Notes under the pieces: model-generated | Databases searched by the model: none | What the model saw: only the letters and a program-made list of their open reading frames with translations | Told to the model about the DNA's origin: nothing | Shown here: piece after piece, positions 51,557 through 60,150 of the stretch | Layout of the letters: each line of letters begins with the position of its first letter | Position numbering within the stretch: position 1 is the stretch's first letter | Origin: Deltaproteobacteria bacterium | Lineage (GTDB): Bacteria; Myxococcota; XYA12-FULL-58-9 | Reading direction: 5' to 3' | Assembly (NCBI GenBank): GCA_016218825.1 | Contig: JACRCV010000051.1 | Coordinates: 84,372-148,371, forward strand | DNA length: 64,000 nucleotides | Position numbers and translations under genes: made by a program

Positions 51557-52594
51557 TCACGGCGCGGCGCTCGTCATCCGCTCGATGATGAGCGTGGTCA
51601 CGTCGATCTTGTCGGCGAGCATCGCCTGCACCCGCTTCGCGAACGCGGCCTCGTGCTTCAACCGCGCCCCGAGGATCCGCTCCGCCCGCTCGATGGCGCG
51701 CGCCGCCTCCGGCGGCTTGAAGTTCCAGCACAGCCCGTAGCGGTGCTCCTGCTCGTCGGTGTAGCCGCGGCCGGTGGGGTCGATGAACACCGCGGGGGTG
51801 CCGAGGATGACGCTCTCGGAGGCCATCGTGGCGCTCTCGCCGATGAACAGCTCCGCGAACGCCAAGAGATGGTGGATCTTGTCGGGCGGCACCGGGAGCC
51901 GGTGCGCCTCGAGCTCGTCGGGCAGGGGCTTCTCGGAGGTGATGAAGACCTTGCCGCGCACCCTGAGGGCGCCGACGAGCCGACGCTTGTCGTCAAGCGA
52001 CAGGCCCCGAGCGCCGACGTCGTGCACCGCCTTCCACGACACGAAGCGCACCACCGAGTACGGCTCTTGAGGCCGGACGCCCACGGCAGCGACAATCGCC
52101 GGGTCGGGGGTGAAGCGCGCCGGGTGCACGTAAGCCAGCTCGTGGTAGCCGGCGTAGGTCCGGTGCCGACCGAGCACCCGTCCGCGGTAGCACTGCGGCG
52201 TCCAGACCTCGGTCGCGAACGGGTACGACATCAGGTTTGAGAGCCGCGCGTGCTCGGTGTCGTAGAAGATGTAGTTGCGAGTGCGGGTCAAGAACCCGAC
52301 CTGGGCGGTGGAGACCCCGGCGATGCTGGCCATGGCGGCGGGCCGTTCGCGCAGCACGATGGCGGCGAGCCTGACGTTGCGGCTCACGAGCTCGCGCGCC
52401 AGCGCCGCCTTGTTCTTGGCCTCGCGACTCAAGACCGTGTGCGGAATGCCGTAGAGGTCCAAGAGCCGCACGGTGAGATCCTTGTCGCGCGCCGTGACCA
52501 CGACGCGGTGGCCGCGCGCCGCGAGCTCGGCGATGGCGTTGCGGAAGAAGTGGACGTGCGCCGGGTGCAGGATGTCGAAGAGGAAGGTGCTCAT
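51557..52594 (-). CDS. DUF354 family protein (glycosyltransferase-fold, surface polysaccharide)
   Basis: 345 residues. The DUF354 pattern is clear: MSTFLFDILHPAHVHFFRNA, LAARGHRVVVTARDKDLTVR, LLDLYGIPHTVLSREAKNK, YDTEHARLSNLMSYPFATE, VHPARFTPDPAIVAAVGV, EPYSVVRFVSWKAVHDVGAR, DKIHHLLAFAELFIGESATM, SVILGTPAVFIDPTGRGYTD. Two Rossmann-like halves with this E-S-A-T-M-A-S-E motif resemble GT-B enzymes such as the UDP-GlcNAc 2-epimerase/MurG type. Such genes are widespread in O-antigen and capsule loci. It is the last gene of the long minus-strand operon and overlaps the methyltransferase gene by 4 bases. The exact reaction is not established for the family. Confidence 0.8.
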   Translation of the reverse strand: MSTFLFDILHPAHVHFFRNAIAELAARGHRVVVTARDKDLTVRLLDLYGIPHTVLSREAKNKAALARELVSRNVRLAAIVLRERPAAMASIAGVSTAQVGFLTRTRNYIFYDTEHARLSNLMSYPFATEVWTPQCYRGRVLGRHRTYAGYHELAYVHPARFTPDPAIVAAVGVRPQEPYSVVRFVSWKAVHDVGARGLSLDDKRRLVGALRVRGKVFITSEKPLPDELEAHRLPVPPDKIHHLLAFAELFIGESATMASESVILGTPAVFIDPTGRGYTDEQEHRYGLCWNFKPPEAARAIERAERILGARLKHEAAFAKRVQAMLADKIDVTTLIIERMTSAAP

Positions 52595-53574
52595 CGCCGC
52601 GTCTTCTCGTCGCCGGCCGAGAAGGTCCACGGCGCCAGTCGCCGCGCCGCGGCGCACACCAGGCGCTCGGTGAGCGCCCCCGGCAGTCTGACGCTCGGCG
52701 TGGTGCCCGGCGCCCAGGCCACGCCGAAGATGTCGTTGACGACGAGGAGCTTGAGGGGGCTCGCGCCGCAGACCCTGTAGGCCGCCGCGACCGCGCGGTT
52801 CTGCATCAGCCGATAGAGCTTGCCGCGCGCTCCGGAGAGGGGATGCGCCGCGTGCCAGCGGGCCTGGGCGGTGATCTGCTCCTCGAGCCATACCCGACCC
52901 TCGAGCCCGCAATGGCGCAGCAGCTGGTCGAGGTGGGTGACACTCATCTCGTTGACGTGAATCGCCTTCTCCTTGGCGTTGCGCGGCTCGGCGGGCAAGA
53001 ACCGGAGGACCGGGCGCACCAAGCGGCGGTACGACACCTCGTACACCCAGCGGTTCGGCAGGGTGTGGATCATCACCAGACCGCCGGGATTGAGACGCGC
53101 GCGCACCGCGTTGAAGAGGGCGACCAACTGCCAGTCGTGCAGGTGCTCGACGAGATCGAGCATGAAGATGCGATCGAAGCGCTCGTCCCCCGGGAGGTCG
53201 TGGACGTCGCAGGTGAAGAACCGCGCCCGGGCCTGCGCCGCGGCGTCGCACCGCGCCCGCGCCCGGCCGGCGAGCGCGATCGCCGGCGCGGAGTAGTCGA
53301 CGCCGACGGCGTCGGCGCCCCGGCGCGCGCACTCGAGGACGACCTCACCGCGACCGCAGCCGACGTCGAGGACCCGCATGCCGGCGCCGACCTCGGCGAG
53401 CTCGAGCGCCCGCCGCACGCGGGGCCGCAGGTTCGCGCCCGCCGAGCGCACGAACTCCTCGGCGTCGTCAAAGCCCCAGGTCTCGCGGATCCAGGCCTCG
53501 TCGTACTCGGAGACCGGCACCGCGTCGCGGCCCGGCGAAGCACCTGCGGCTCGAGAGACCCGCGGCTTGCTCAT
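52591..53574 (-). CDS. Class I SAM-dependent methyltransferase
   Basis: 327 residues. After an N-terminal region of about 60 residues (DEAWIRETWGFDDAEEFVRS) come the SAM motifs: MRVLDVGCGRGEVVLECARR (motif I), ADAVGVDYSAPAIALAGRAR, FFTCDVHDLPGDERFDRIFM, LDLVEHLHDW (post II), LNPGGLVMIHTLPNRWVYEV. The C-terminal 120 residues (MSVTHLDQLLRHCGLEGRVW and after) are a methyltransferase-type cap of the kind seen in polysaccharide clusters. The start codon overlaps the stop of the flippase-like gene (ATGA). Likely methylates a sugar or lipid-linked intermediate of the surface polysaccharide; substrate unknown. Confidence 0.85.
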   Translation of the reverse strand: MSKPRVSRAAGASPGRDAVPVSEYDEAWIRETWGFDDAEEFVRSAGANLRPRVRRALELAEVGAGMRVLDVGCGRGEVVLECARRGADAVGVDYSAPAIALAGRARARCDAAAQARARFFTCDVHDLPGDERFDRIFMLDLVEHLHDWQLVALFNAVRARLNPGGLVMIHTLPNRWVYEVSYRRLVRPVLRFLPAEPRNAKEKAIHVNEMSVTHLDQLLRHCGLEGRVWLEEQITAQARWHAAHPLSGARGKLYRLMQNRAVAAAYRVCGASPLKLLVVNDIFGVAWAPGTTPSVRLPGALTERLVCAAARRLAPWTFSAGDEKTRR

Positions 53575-54557
53575 GTCGGCTCCCTGGTTGACGGGCAAGA
53601 CCGCTCGGCGGACGCCATGCGGCGCGTGGCCAGCACCGCGAGCGGCAAGGCGATGGTGTATTGGACGAGCCGCAAGAGCACATAGGCCGCCACGACGACG
53701 GACTCCGGGGTGCCGGCGCGACCGAAGAGAAACACCGCGCTCCACTCGACCGTGCCGATGCCGCCGGCGGTCACCGGCAGGTAGCCGACCAACGTGCTCA
53801 TGACGGGAATGACCCCGGCGGCCGTCGCCGAGATCTCGGCCCCGACCGCACGGAACGCCGCGTAGTAGCACGCCGCCATGACGACCCATTTGCCGACGGT
53901 CAAGGCGCCGTTGCGCGCCACGCAGAGCGGCCGGCGCCGGAACGAGAGCATGTTCTCGAGCACGCGGCAGAGAGCCGCCGCGACCCGGCCCAGCCGACCC
54001 CGGCTCCGCGCCGCCCGCCACACCAGGATCAGGCCGAGGGCGCCGACGCCGACCACCACCGCGCCCATCAAGGCGACACCCGAGAGACGCGCGTGGGTGG
54101 GGTCGAGATATCGGGCGCCGCCCGCCACCGCGACCAACAGGAACACGACGAGCGTGACGCCCTTGTCGAGCGCGTACGCCGCCGCGCTGCCGGAGACCGC
54201 GACACCGCGGGCGCGCAGCAACAGCACCTGGGTGGCGTCACCGATCTGCCCCGGGACGACGAGGCCCGCGGCCCACCCGAGCACGTAGGCAGGCAAGTAG
54301 TCGCCGAGCTTCACCGGCGCGAGCGCGCGCAACAGCAGCCAGACGTTGACGCCGCCCAGAGCGAGCAGGAAGAGCGACAGGCCGGTCGTCGCCAACACCC
54401 AGCGCAAGTCGAGACCGCTGAGCTTTAGCGCGAGCTCCCGCAACCCGACGACGCGTATCAAGACGACGATCAAGCCGCCGGCCACGACCCACTGCGCCCA
54501 GCGGAGCCAACCGCGCCGCTTGCCACCGGTCAGGGTCTGGCCGTTCGGTTCCCGCAT
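53571..54557 (-). CDS. UPF0104/AglD-like eight-helix membrane protein
   Basis: 328 residues from ATG 54557. About eight membrane helices with the UPF0104 (lysylphosphatidylglycerol synthase transmembrane/AglD-type) signatures: VNVWLLLRALAPVKLGDYLP, YVLGWAAGLVVPGQIGDATQ (the conserved P-G..GD segment), AAAYALDKGVTLVVFLLVA, VIPVMSTLVGYLPVTAGGIG followed by T-V-E-W. Proteins of this group act in lipid-linked sugar transfer or flipping. In this operon it is a candidate for moving or handling the lipid-linked glycan. It lies 7 bases after the acyltransferase gene and overlaps the downstream methyltransferase gene. Confidence 0.8.
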   Translation of the reverse strand: MREPNGQTLTGGKRRGWLRWAQWVVAGGLIVVLIRVVGLRELALKLSGLDLRWVLATTGLSLFLLALGGVNVWLLLRALAPVKLGDYLPAYVLGWAAGLVVPGQIGDATQVLLLRARGVAVSGSAAAYALDKGVTLVVFLLVAVAGGARYLDPTHARLSGVALMGAVVVGVGALGLILVWRAARSRGRLGRVAAALCRVLENMLSFRRRPLCVARNGALTVGKWVVMAACYYAAFRAVGAEISATAAGVIPVMSTLVGYLPVTAGGIGTVEWSAVFLFGRAGTPESVVVAAYVLLRLVQYTIALPLAVLATRRMASAERSCPSTREPT

Positions 54558-54564
54558 GGTGCCT

Positions 54565-55239
54565 TCAGCCGCCTCCGGCGTCGAGCTTCGCGGGGACCCG
54601 GCCCAGCTCCCGCAATGGATTGCCGGCGACGATGGTGTCCGGCGGCACATCCCGGCGCACGAGGGTGCTCGCGGCGACGACGCTGTTTTGGCCGATCGTC
54701 ACCCCCTTGAGGATGATGACCCCCACCGAGACCCAGACGTTGCGCTCGATCCTCACCGGCGCCCGCGGCACCGTGCTCGTCGGCAGGAAGCGCCGATCGG
54801 CCGACAGGTGATGCGCGGAGCTGTCGATGACGTAGGCGTCCGCGAGGTTGGCGAGGTCGCCGATCTCGATGCGCTCGTAGCAGTTGACGACGGTGCCGTT
54901 CAGGCCCACCGAGTGGCCCAGCGTGATCGTGGCCGCCCGATCCCAGGTGATGAGGCTCACGGGACGCAGGGTCTTGCCGAGGATAAGGCAGTCGTCGCCG
55001 ATGACCACCCGCCCCGGCCCGCTGATCCGCAACGCGCCGTAGACCCGGAGCCCGCGTCCGATGCTGACCCGCTTGCCCAGCAAGCGGAACTTGAGCCGGT
55101 GCCACAGCCCGTTGACGATCGCGAGCACGCCGGGAATGACCAGGTCCGGTCGCTCCCGAGCCTTGCGCACGAAGCCGGCGACGAGGCCGGGTCGAGCTCC
55201 CGGCGCGGCCACCGGCGAAGGCCTATCCGTGGTCGCCAT
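54565..55239 (-). CDS. Left-handed beta-helix acyltransferase
   Basis: 224 residues from ATG 55239, one base past the stop of the oxidoreductase gene. The hexapeptide-repeat region (about 55-210) shows VSIGRGLRVYGALRISGPG, RVVIGDDCLILGKTLRPVSL, ITLGHSVGLNGTVVNCYERI, EIGDLANLADAYVIDSSAHH, VRIERNVWVSVGVIILKGV, TIGQNSVVAASTLVRRDVPP, TIVAGNPLRELG. This is the arrangement of maltose/galactoside O-acetyltransferases. The His in S-S-A-H-H-L is in the usual catalytic loop. Likely acetylates (or acylates) the sugar made by this operon. Confidence 0.82.
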   Translation of the reverse strand: MATTDRPSPVAAPGARPGLVAGFVRKARERPDLVIPGVLAIVNGLWHRLKFRLLGKRVSIGRGLRVYGALRISGPGRVVIGDDCLILGKTLRPVSLITWDRAATITLGHSVGLNGTVVNCYERIEIGDLANLADAYVIDSSAHHLSADRRFLPTSTVPRAPVRIERNVWVSVGVIILKGVTIGQNSVVAASTLVRRDVPPDTIVAGNPLRELGRVPAKLDAGGG

Positions 55240-55240
55240 G

Positions 55241-57424
55241 CTAGTCGTCACCGCCGGTCGCACGGCCGTCGGCACACACCGGGATCATGCCGCCTGGCGA
55301 GCCGAGCGCCGTCATCGCCGCTTGCACCACCAGCGTCGCCGACAAGCCGTCTGACGCCCTCCCGATCGGCTCCGCCTTGCCGAGGATGGCCTCGACGAAG
55401 TTCGCGAGCTCCTCGGCGTGCCCCATCCTGACCTTGCCCTTCTCCCGCCAGCCCTTGCCCCCCAAGAGCTCCGCCCGCCCATAGTCCTCGAGCCGAAGGA
55501 CGGCGCCGCCGCAGAACACCTCGAGGCGCTCGCGGGGGAACGACGCGTGGCCGAGGTCGGTGTACAGCAGCGTGCCGCACGAGCCGTTCTCGTAGTGGAT
55601 GACCACGGTGAAGTCGCAGCTCGCGTGCGTCTCTTGATCGCCCTGCCGCAAGACCACGGCGGCGACCGACTCCGGCGCGCTCGCCGAGAACAGGTTGAGC
55701 ATGTCGACGAAGTGGTCGCTCTCGCCGAGCAGCCGGCCGCCGCCTTCGGTCGGGTTCAGGGTCCAGTGCTCCGCGGGCAGGGGCTTGATGTTCACGGTGT
55801 AGTGCATCATCGCCGGGCCCGCCGGCCGACTCGCAAGAAGCCTGCGCGTCAGCGGCGCGTATCGCCGGTTGTGCCCGACCACGAGGTGCAGACCCGAGGC
55901 GGTCGCACGGTCGTGGATCGCGACCGCCTCCGCGGCGGTCATCGCCATCGGCTTCTCGACGAGCACGTGCTTGCCGGCCTCGAGCGCCTTCTTCGCCAGC
56001 GCCGCGTGGAGGTGATGCCGGGTCGCGATGATCACGGCGTCGATCTCCTTGTCCGCCAGGAGCTCGTCGTCATCGGTGGTGATGTACTTGGCGCCGTACT
56101 TCTCCGCCATCGGCTTGGCGTTGACGCCGGTCTGCGCCGCGATCGCATGGATCTTGGCCGCCCGCACCAGGTTGAGCTCGGGGAGGAGCACGCTGCGGGT
56201 GAAGTTGCCGCAACCGATGAGCCCGACCTGCACCGCGCTGCGCTTCAGCGGCCGGATCCACAACGACGACTTGGTGTCGACGCGACGCGCCCGCGCCAGA
56301 TCGCCCTCGAACGGCTCGTAGGCGAGCAACGAGGCCATCGACGCCCCGGCGTAGACCGCGTCGTAGGCGGCCTGGGCCCGCTGCACCGGGAAGGTCCCGG
56401 TGATCAGAGGCTCGACCTTGACGCGGCCGGCCTCGACCTGACCCAAGAACGCCTGCATGTTGCGCTTGGCGTCCCAGCGGACGTACTGCTCGGGGTACTC
56501 GCGGCGGCCGCTCTCCCAGTCGACGTCGAACGGCCCCGGCCCGTAGGCCCGCGAGAACACGAAGTCGAGCTCGCGCCTGAAGAACGGCATGCGCTCGAGC
56601 TCCATCGGCACGATGCCGAGCACCGTCACCCTGCCCTGCGCCCGGCACATCTTCAGGGCGTCGTTGGCGATGGCCGGGTTGTCGCCCGAGGCGCAGATGA
56701 GCACGCGGTCGGCACCCATACCTCCGGTGAGCTGCAAGACGCGGCCCACCGCCTCGGCGCCCCCGGGCTCGACGAGCTCGTGGATGCCGAGCGTCCGCGC
56801 CAGCTCGCGCCGCGCCGGGTTGGGCTCGATGCCGATGCAGCGGGCGCCCGCCGCCTGCGCGAGCTGGAACGCCAGCTGACCGATGAGCCCCAGGCCGACG
56901 ACGGCGACCGTCTCGCCGAGCTGCACCTGGGCGCGTCGCACCCCCTGGAGGGCGATGGCGCCGACGGTGGCGAACGAGGCGTCCTCGAGGCGAACGCCGC
57001 GCGGTATCGGGACGACCTGGTTACGGCTGGCGCGCACGACCTCGGCGTGACCCTGACCCGAGAACGCCACCTCGTCACCCACCGAGATGCCGGCGACCCC
57101 CGACCCCACTTCCAGCACCACACCGGCGCCGCTGTAGCCGATCAAGCGATAGGCGATGAGCTCGTCGTGCACCCGATCGGCGGTGCCCAAAACGCCCCCC
57201 GACGCCATGACGTTCTTCACCGCCTGCCGCATCCAGGGATCCGCGAGGGTTTGGCGCACGAGCTCCGGGAGCGTCTTGTTGAGCGTCGACATCTCCGTGC
57301 CCGAGCTGATGGCCGAAAAGCGCACGTCGATGAGCACGTCGTACGTGCCGATCTTGGGGATCGGCACCTCTTCGACCTGGACGCTCCCCTTGTTGTCGAT
57401 GACCCGACGCACCACCTGTTTCAC
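55241..57424 (-). CDS. Bi-domain oxidoreductase: medium-chain dehydrogenase fused to Gfo/Idh/MocA
   Basis: 727 residues from GTG 57424. N-terminal half: zinc-type MDR fold (KQVVRRVIDNKGSVQVEEVP, IGYSGAGVVLEVGSGVAGIS, VGDEVAFSGQGHAEVVR, TVAVVGLGLIGQLAFQLAQA, GADRVLICASGDNPAIAND). C-terminal half from about 390: Gfo/Idh/MocA fold (VQVGLIGCGNFTRSVLLPEL, AVIIATRHHLHAALAKKALE, GKHVLVEKPMAMTAAEAVAI with the EKP motif, VVGHNRRYAPLTRRLL, GGRLLGESDHFVDMLNLFS). Such fusions occur in surface-polysaccharide loci with heparinase-like and asparagine-synthase genes and probably oxidise and reduce a nucleotide sugar. The start overlaps the upstream methyltransferase stop by 4 bases. Confidence 0.9.
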   Translation of the reverse strand: MKQVVRRVIDNKGSVQVEEVPIPKIGTYDVLIDVRFSAISSGTEMSTLNKTLPELVRQTLADPWMRQAVKNVMASGGVLGTADRVHDELIAYRLIGYSGAGVVLEVGSGVAGISVGDEVAFSGQGHAEVVRASRNQVVPIPRGVRLEDASFATVGAIALQGVRRAQVQLGETVAVVGLGLIGQLAFQLAQAAGARCIGIEPNPARRELARTLGIHELVEPGGAEAVGRVLQLTGGMGADRVLICASGDNPAIANDALKMCRAQGRVTVLGIVPMELERMPFFRRELDFVFSRAYGPGPFDVDWESGRREYPEQYVRWDAKRNMQAFLGQVEAGRVKVEPLITGTFPVQRAQAAYDAVYAGASMASLLAYEPFEGDLARARRVDTKSSLWIRPLKRSAVQVGLIGCGNFTRSVLLPELNLVRAAKIHAIAAQTGVNAKPMAEKYGAKYITTDDDELLADKEIDAVIIATRHHLHAALAKKALEAGKHVLVEKPMAMTAAEAVAIHDRATASGLHLVVGHNRRYAPLTRRLLASRPAGPAMMHYTVNIKPLPAEHWTLNPTEGGGRLLGESDHFVDMLNLFSASAPESVAAVVLRQGDQETHASCDFTVVIHYENGSCGTLLYTDLGHASFPRERLEVFCGGAVLRLEDYGRAELLGGKGWREKGKVRMGHAEELANFVEAILGKAEPIGRASDGLSATLVVQAAMTALGSPGGMIPVCADGRATGGDD

Positions 57425-58221
57425 CTGGGGCTCCTTGTCTCGAACCTCGGCTTGCGGGCGACGACGAACAGCCCGGCCCCGAGGCGGCGCGGCCGGGCCC
57501 CGCGACCGAGCCAGGCGAGCCCGTGCAGCCACGGGAACAGCAGGGCGTAGAGCTCGCGGTTCTTCTTCTCGGCTTTGGTGACCATGTAGCTCACGTTGTT
57601 GGCCAGGGTCTCGCAGAGGCCGTACGTCTGGCCGGCGTCTACCACCTCCAGGCCCGCCCGCCGAGCCTTGTGAACGATCTCGTCGAGGTCGTAGCCGGGG
57701 CGAACGTGGGTCGGCACCGCGAAGTTCTCGGCCTTGGCCAAGAGCGGATAGCGCCGGAACCGCGACGGCACGTGCAACACCAGCGTGCCACCCGGCTCCA
57801 GGCACCGGGCGAGCCCCAGGACCCCGGCGTCGTCGTCCTCGACGTGCTCGAGGATGTCGACGCAGGTCACGAGGTCGAACCCCGCGTCACGAAGCGCACA
57901 GAGGTCGCCGCGCTCGAAGCGGGCGTTCTGATAGCCGGCGCGCTCGGCGATGACGCGCGACGCCCGCACCGCCTCGGCGTCCAGATCGACGCCCACGACC
58001 TCGGCGTCGGGAAAGCGGTCGGCGAGGGCAAAGGTGATGACCCCGGGGCCGCTGCCGGCGTCCAACACCCGCCGCGGTCGGAGGTCGCGGGGAATGAGCT
58101 GCAACACGTTCCGGGCGCGAATGCGCAAGCCCACGACCGGCACGCCGAGCGCGGCGATGTAGAGCCGCTCCAGCCGCGAATAGTCGGGATGAAAGCGCTG
58201 CTCGCGACCGGTCAGTCTCAC
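57421..58221 (-). CDS. Class I SAM-dependent methyltransferase
   Basis: 266 residues from GTG 58221, overlapping the upstream gene's stop (GTGA). Motifs: RRVLDAGSGPGVITFALADR (SAM-binding motif I), AEVVGVDLDAEAVRASRVIA, ARFERGDLCALRDAGFDLVT, CVDILEHVEDDDAGV, LEPGGTLVLHVPSRFRRYPL. The C-terminal part (HVRPGYDLDEIVHKARRAGL and after) has the family's substrate-cap helices, and the end is basic. Part of the polysaccharide operon; the substrate cannot be deduced. Confidence 0.83.
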   Translation of the reverse strand: MRLTGREQRFHPDYSRLERLYIAALGVPVVGLRIRARNVLQLIPRDLRPRRVLDAGSGPGVITFALADRFPDAEVVGVDLDAEAVRASRVIAERAGYQNARFERGDLCALRDAGFDLVTCVDILEHVEDDDAGVLGLARCLEPGGTLVLHVPSRFRRYPLLAKAENFAVPTHVRPGYDLDEIVHKARRAGLEVVDAGQTYGLCETLANNVSYMVTKAEKKNRELYALLFPWLHGLAWLGRGARPRRLGAGLFVVARKPRFETRSPR

Positions 58222-58967
58222 TTCGTCGCCTCGATCATCAGGTGCCAGCCGACCAGGCGCCCGAGCTTGCGGTGCACCACCCGCGGCAGGAGCCGGTTCA
58301 CGAGACCGTAGCCGGTGCCGAACAGGTATTCCACCTCGATGTCAGAGCGCGAGAAACGGGCGAACATCTCTCGGATCTGGCGGCGGCTGTAGGTGTGCTC
58401 CACCGGGCAGGGGTCCTTGGCGGTGCCGTCGAACGGATACGACAGGACACGGTGGACGACGTAGTTCAGGGAGGCGCGGTGATAGAGCATGATCTCCGCC
58501 TTGCCGCCGGGGCGGAGCACCCGCCGCACCTCCTCGATGGTGCGCTCGGTGTCGGGGCTGTGGTGCAGGACCCCGAACGAGTAGACCACGTCGAACGTCG
58601 CCGCGGGGAAGTCGAGGGCCTCGGCGTTGCCGAGCTTGACGTCGGCCTGCATGCCCGAGAGCGCGAGGCGCTTGCGGGTGGTGTCGACGGCGGGCTTTGT
58701 GAGGTCGATGGCGGTGACCAGCATGCCGCGGCTGACCCACTCCGCGGTGTCGTCGCCCATGCCGCAGCCGATCTCGAGGAGGCGGCCGCCCGGGTACTCG
58801 CGGGCGACCCGGTCGAAGAGCCCCGGCAAGTGATAGTGGTAGCGGTAGCGCAGCGTTGAGGCGGCGCGAAACTCCATCGCGGTCTTCGGCGCGGCGTCGA
58901 GGAACTTCATGCCGTTCAAGTTCCTGGTCCAAAAGTCGCGCACCTGGTCGAGATCAGGCATGGGCAT
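58218..58967 (-). CDS. Class I SAM-dependent methyltransferase
   Basis: About 249 residues; the start (ATG 58967, or 58961) lies inside the end of the upstream gene. Motifs: GRLLEIGCGMGDDTAEWVSR (motif I), MLVTAIDLTKPAVDTTRKRL, VKLGNAEALDFPAATFDVVY, SFGVLHHSPDTERTIEEVRR (UbiE-like), VLRPGGKAEIMLYHRASLNY. A C-terminal segment (PCPVEHTYSRRQIREMFARF) is common in polysaccharide-cluster methyltransferases. Third methyltransferase of the operon. Confidence 0.83.
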   Translation of the reverse strand: MPMPDLDQVRDFWTRNLNGMKFLDAAPKTAMEFRAASTLRYRYHYHLPGLFDRVAREYPGGRLLEIGCGMGDDTAEWVSRGMLVTAIDLTKPAVDTTRKRLALSGMQADVKLGNAEALDFPAATFDVVYSFGVLHHSPDTERTIEEVRRVLRPGGKAEIMLYHRASLNYVVHRVLSYPFDGTAKDPCPVEHTYSRRQIREMFARFSRSDIEVEYLFGTGYGLVNRLLPRVVHRKLGRLVGWHLMIEATK

Positions 58968-60150
58968 CACCGGCAGCGGCCTTGGCGCCGCGAAGCAGAG
59001 CGAGCAGCGCGTGGCTCATCCACGCCTGGCACCAGCGCATGAGGGTAAAGCGAATCGTGAAGCGACGCCGACGTTGATAGTAGAAGCGGCCGTCACCTTC
59101 GTCCCACATCTCTTCGAGCGCCGCGGCCGCGATGCGGCGCGCGGTGTCGAGATCACCGGCGCCCGTGAAGGTCAAGACGCCCACGGCGTAGCCGTGGATA
59201 TCATGGGGGTACTCCCTGTCCCACATCCACTTGGGCCTGAGCTCTGCGGTGAAGAGGTCGCGCCGGTAGTGCGCGAGCCCCTTGTGGAAGGCGGCGTCGA
59301 ACACCGGCTCGCCGGTGGCGAGGCCGAACTCGCGCAGCGCCTCGACGATCTCGCCGGTGTGGTAGTTGTCGTGGGTGATGTGAGAGTCCTCGGGCGGGTG
59401 CGTGTACCAGAAGCCACCGTACTCGGTCTGCTTGTCGACCGCGAAGGCGACGAGCTTCCGGCCTTCGTCGACGAGGGCGCGGTCGCCGACCCGGGCGCCG
59501 ACGAGCGCGCAGAGCGAGCCGCACAGCGGCGAGATGTCCAAGACCGCCATCTTCATGGCCGCGGACGGCACGTAGCTCAGACACTTCTGGCGCTCGTCTT
59601 CGTAGAGCACCTTCGGGGCGCGGAGGATGAACTCGCAGGCGGCGCGGGCCGCGTCGAGGTAGCGCGAGTCACCGAGGACGTCGAAGCCGTGCACCAACGC
59701 CCGGCCGACGAAGAAGGTGACGATGCGATTCGGGAAGCCGGCGGGGGCGAAGAACCCGGCGTCCTGCCACGGGTAGGGATAGCCCCACGAGGCGCCGGGG
59801 AAGCCGGTGGCCGAGCTTTCGAGCAGCCAGTCCAGAAGCGCCCGCGCATCGCGGGCGCTGCCGGGGTCGCCGGTGACCGCGTGGTGGTCGAGCCAGGCGC
59901 GCGCGAACAGGGCGATGCCCTTCGGATCGCGGCACGGCGCGACCTTGAGGACAGGGCGGAGATTCAACGGCGCCCGCATCACCGCCTGGATCAGGACGAG
60001 CCGCGGCCACTTGCCGCCGACCGCGAGGCGCCGGAGCCAGGGGCTGTTCAGGCCGTCGTGCTTGCTGTAGCCGGCGTAGTCGCGCGCCTTGGCCCAGGCG
60101 AGAGCGCGCTCGGCCACCGCGAGGAGGCGCGCGTCACCCTGCGACGTCAT
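58954..60150 (-). CDS. (alpha/alpha)6-barrel-like protein of polysaccharide locus
   Basis: 398 residues, largely helical, with paired-helix repeats and aromatic loops typical of six-hairpin glycosidase/epimerase folds: GKWPRLVLIQAVMRAPLNLR, FARAWLDHHAVTGDPGSARD, FPGASWGYPYPWQDAGFFAP, RALVHGFDVLGDSRYLDAAR, YGGFWYTHPPEDSHITHDNY, HTGEIVEALREFGLATGEPV, RFYYQRRRRFTIRFTLMRWC. The loop H-I-T-H-D-N-Y-H-T-G carries candidate catalytic or sugar-binding residues. I do not recognise a characterised member; it may cleave, epimerise or bind the polymer. No signal peptide, so cytoplasmic. Its start overlaps the end of the asparagine synthase gene by 17 bases. Confidence 0.65.
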   Translation of the reverse strand: MTSQGDARLLAVAERALAWAKARDYAGYSKHDGLNSPWLRRLAVGGKWPRLVLIQAVMRAPLNLRPVLKVAPCRDPKGIALFARAWLDHHAVTGDPGSARDARALLDWLLESSATGFPGASWGYPYPWQDAGFFAPAGFPNRIVTFFVGRALVHGFDVLGDSRYLDAARAACEFILRAPKVLYEDERQKCLSYVPSAAMKMAVLDISPLCGSLCALVGARVGDRALVDEGRKLVAFAVDKQTEYGGFWYTHPPEDSHITHDNYHTGEIVEALREFGLATGEPVFDAAFHKGLAHYRRDLFTAELRPKWMWDREYPHDIHGYAVGVLTFTGAGDLDTARRIAAAALEEMWDEGDGRFYYQRRRRFTIRFTLMRWCQAWMSHALLALLRGAKAAAGDAHA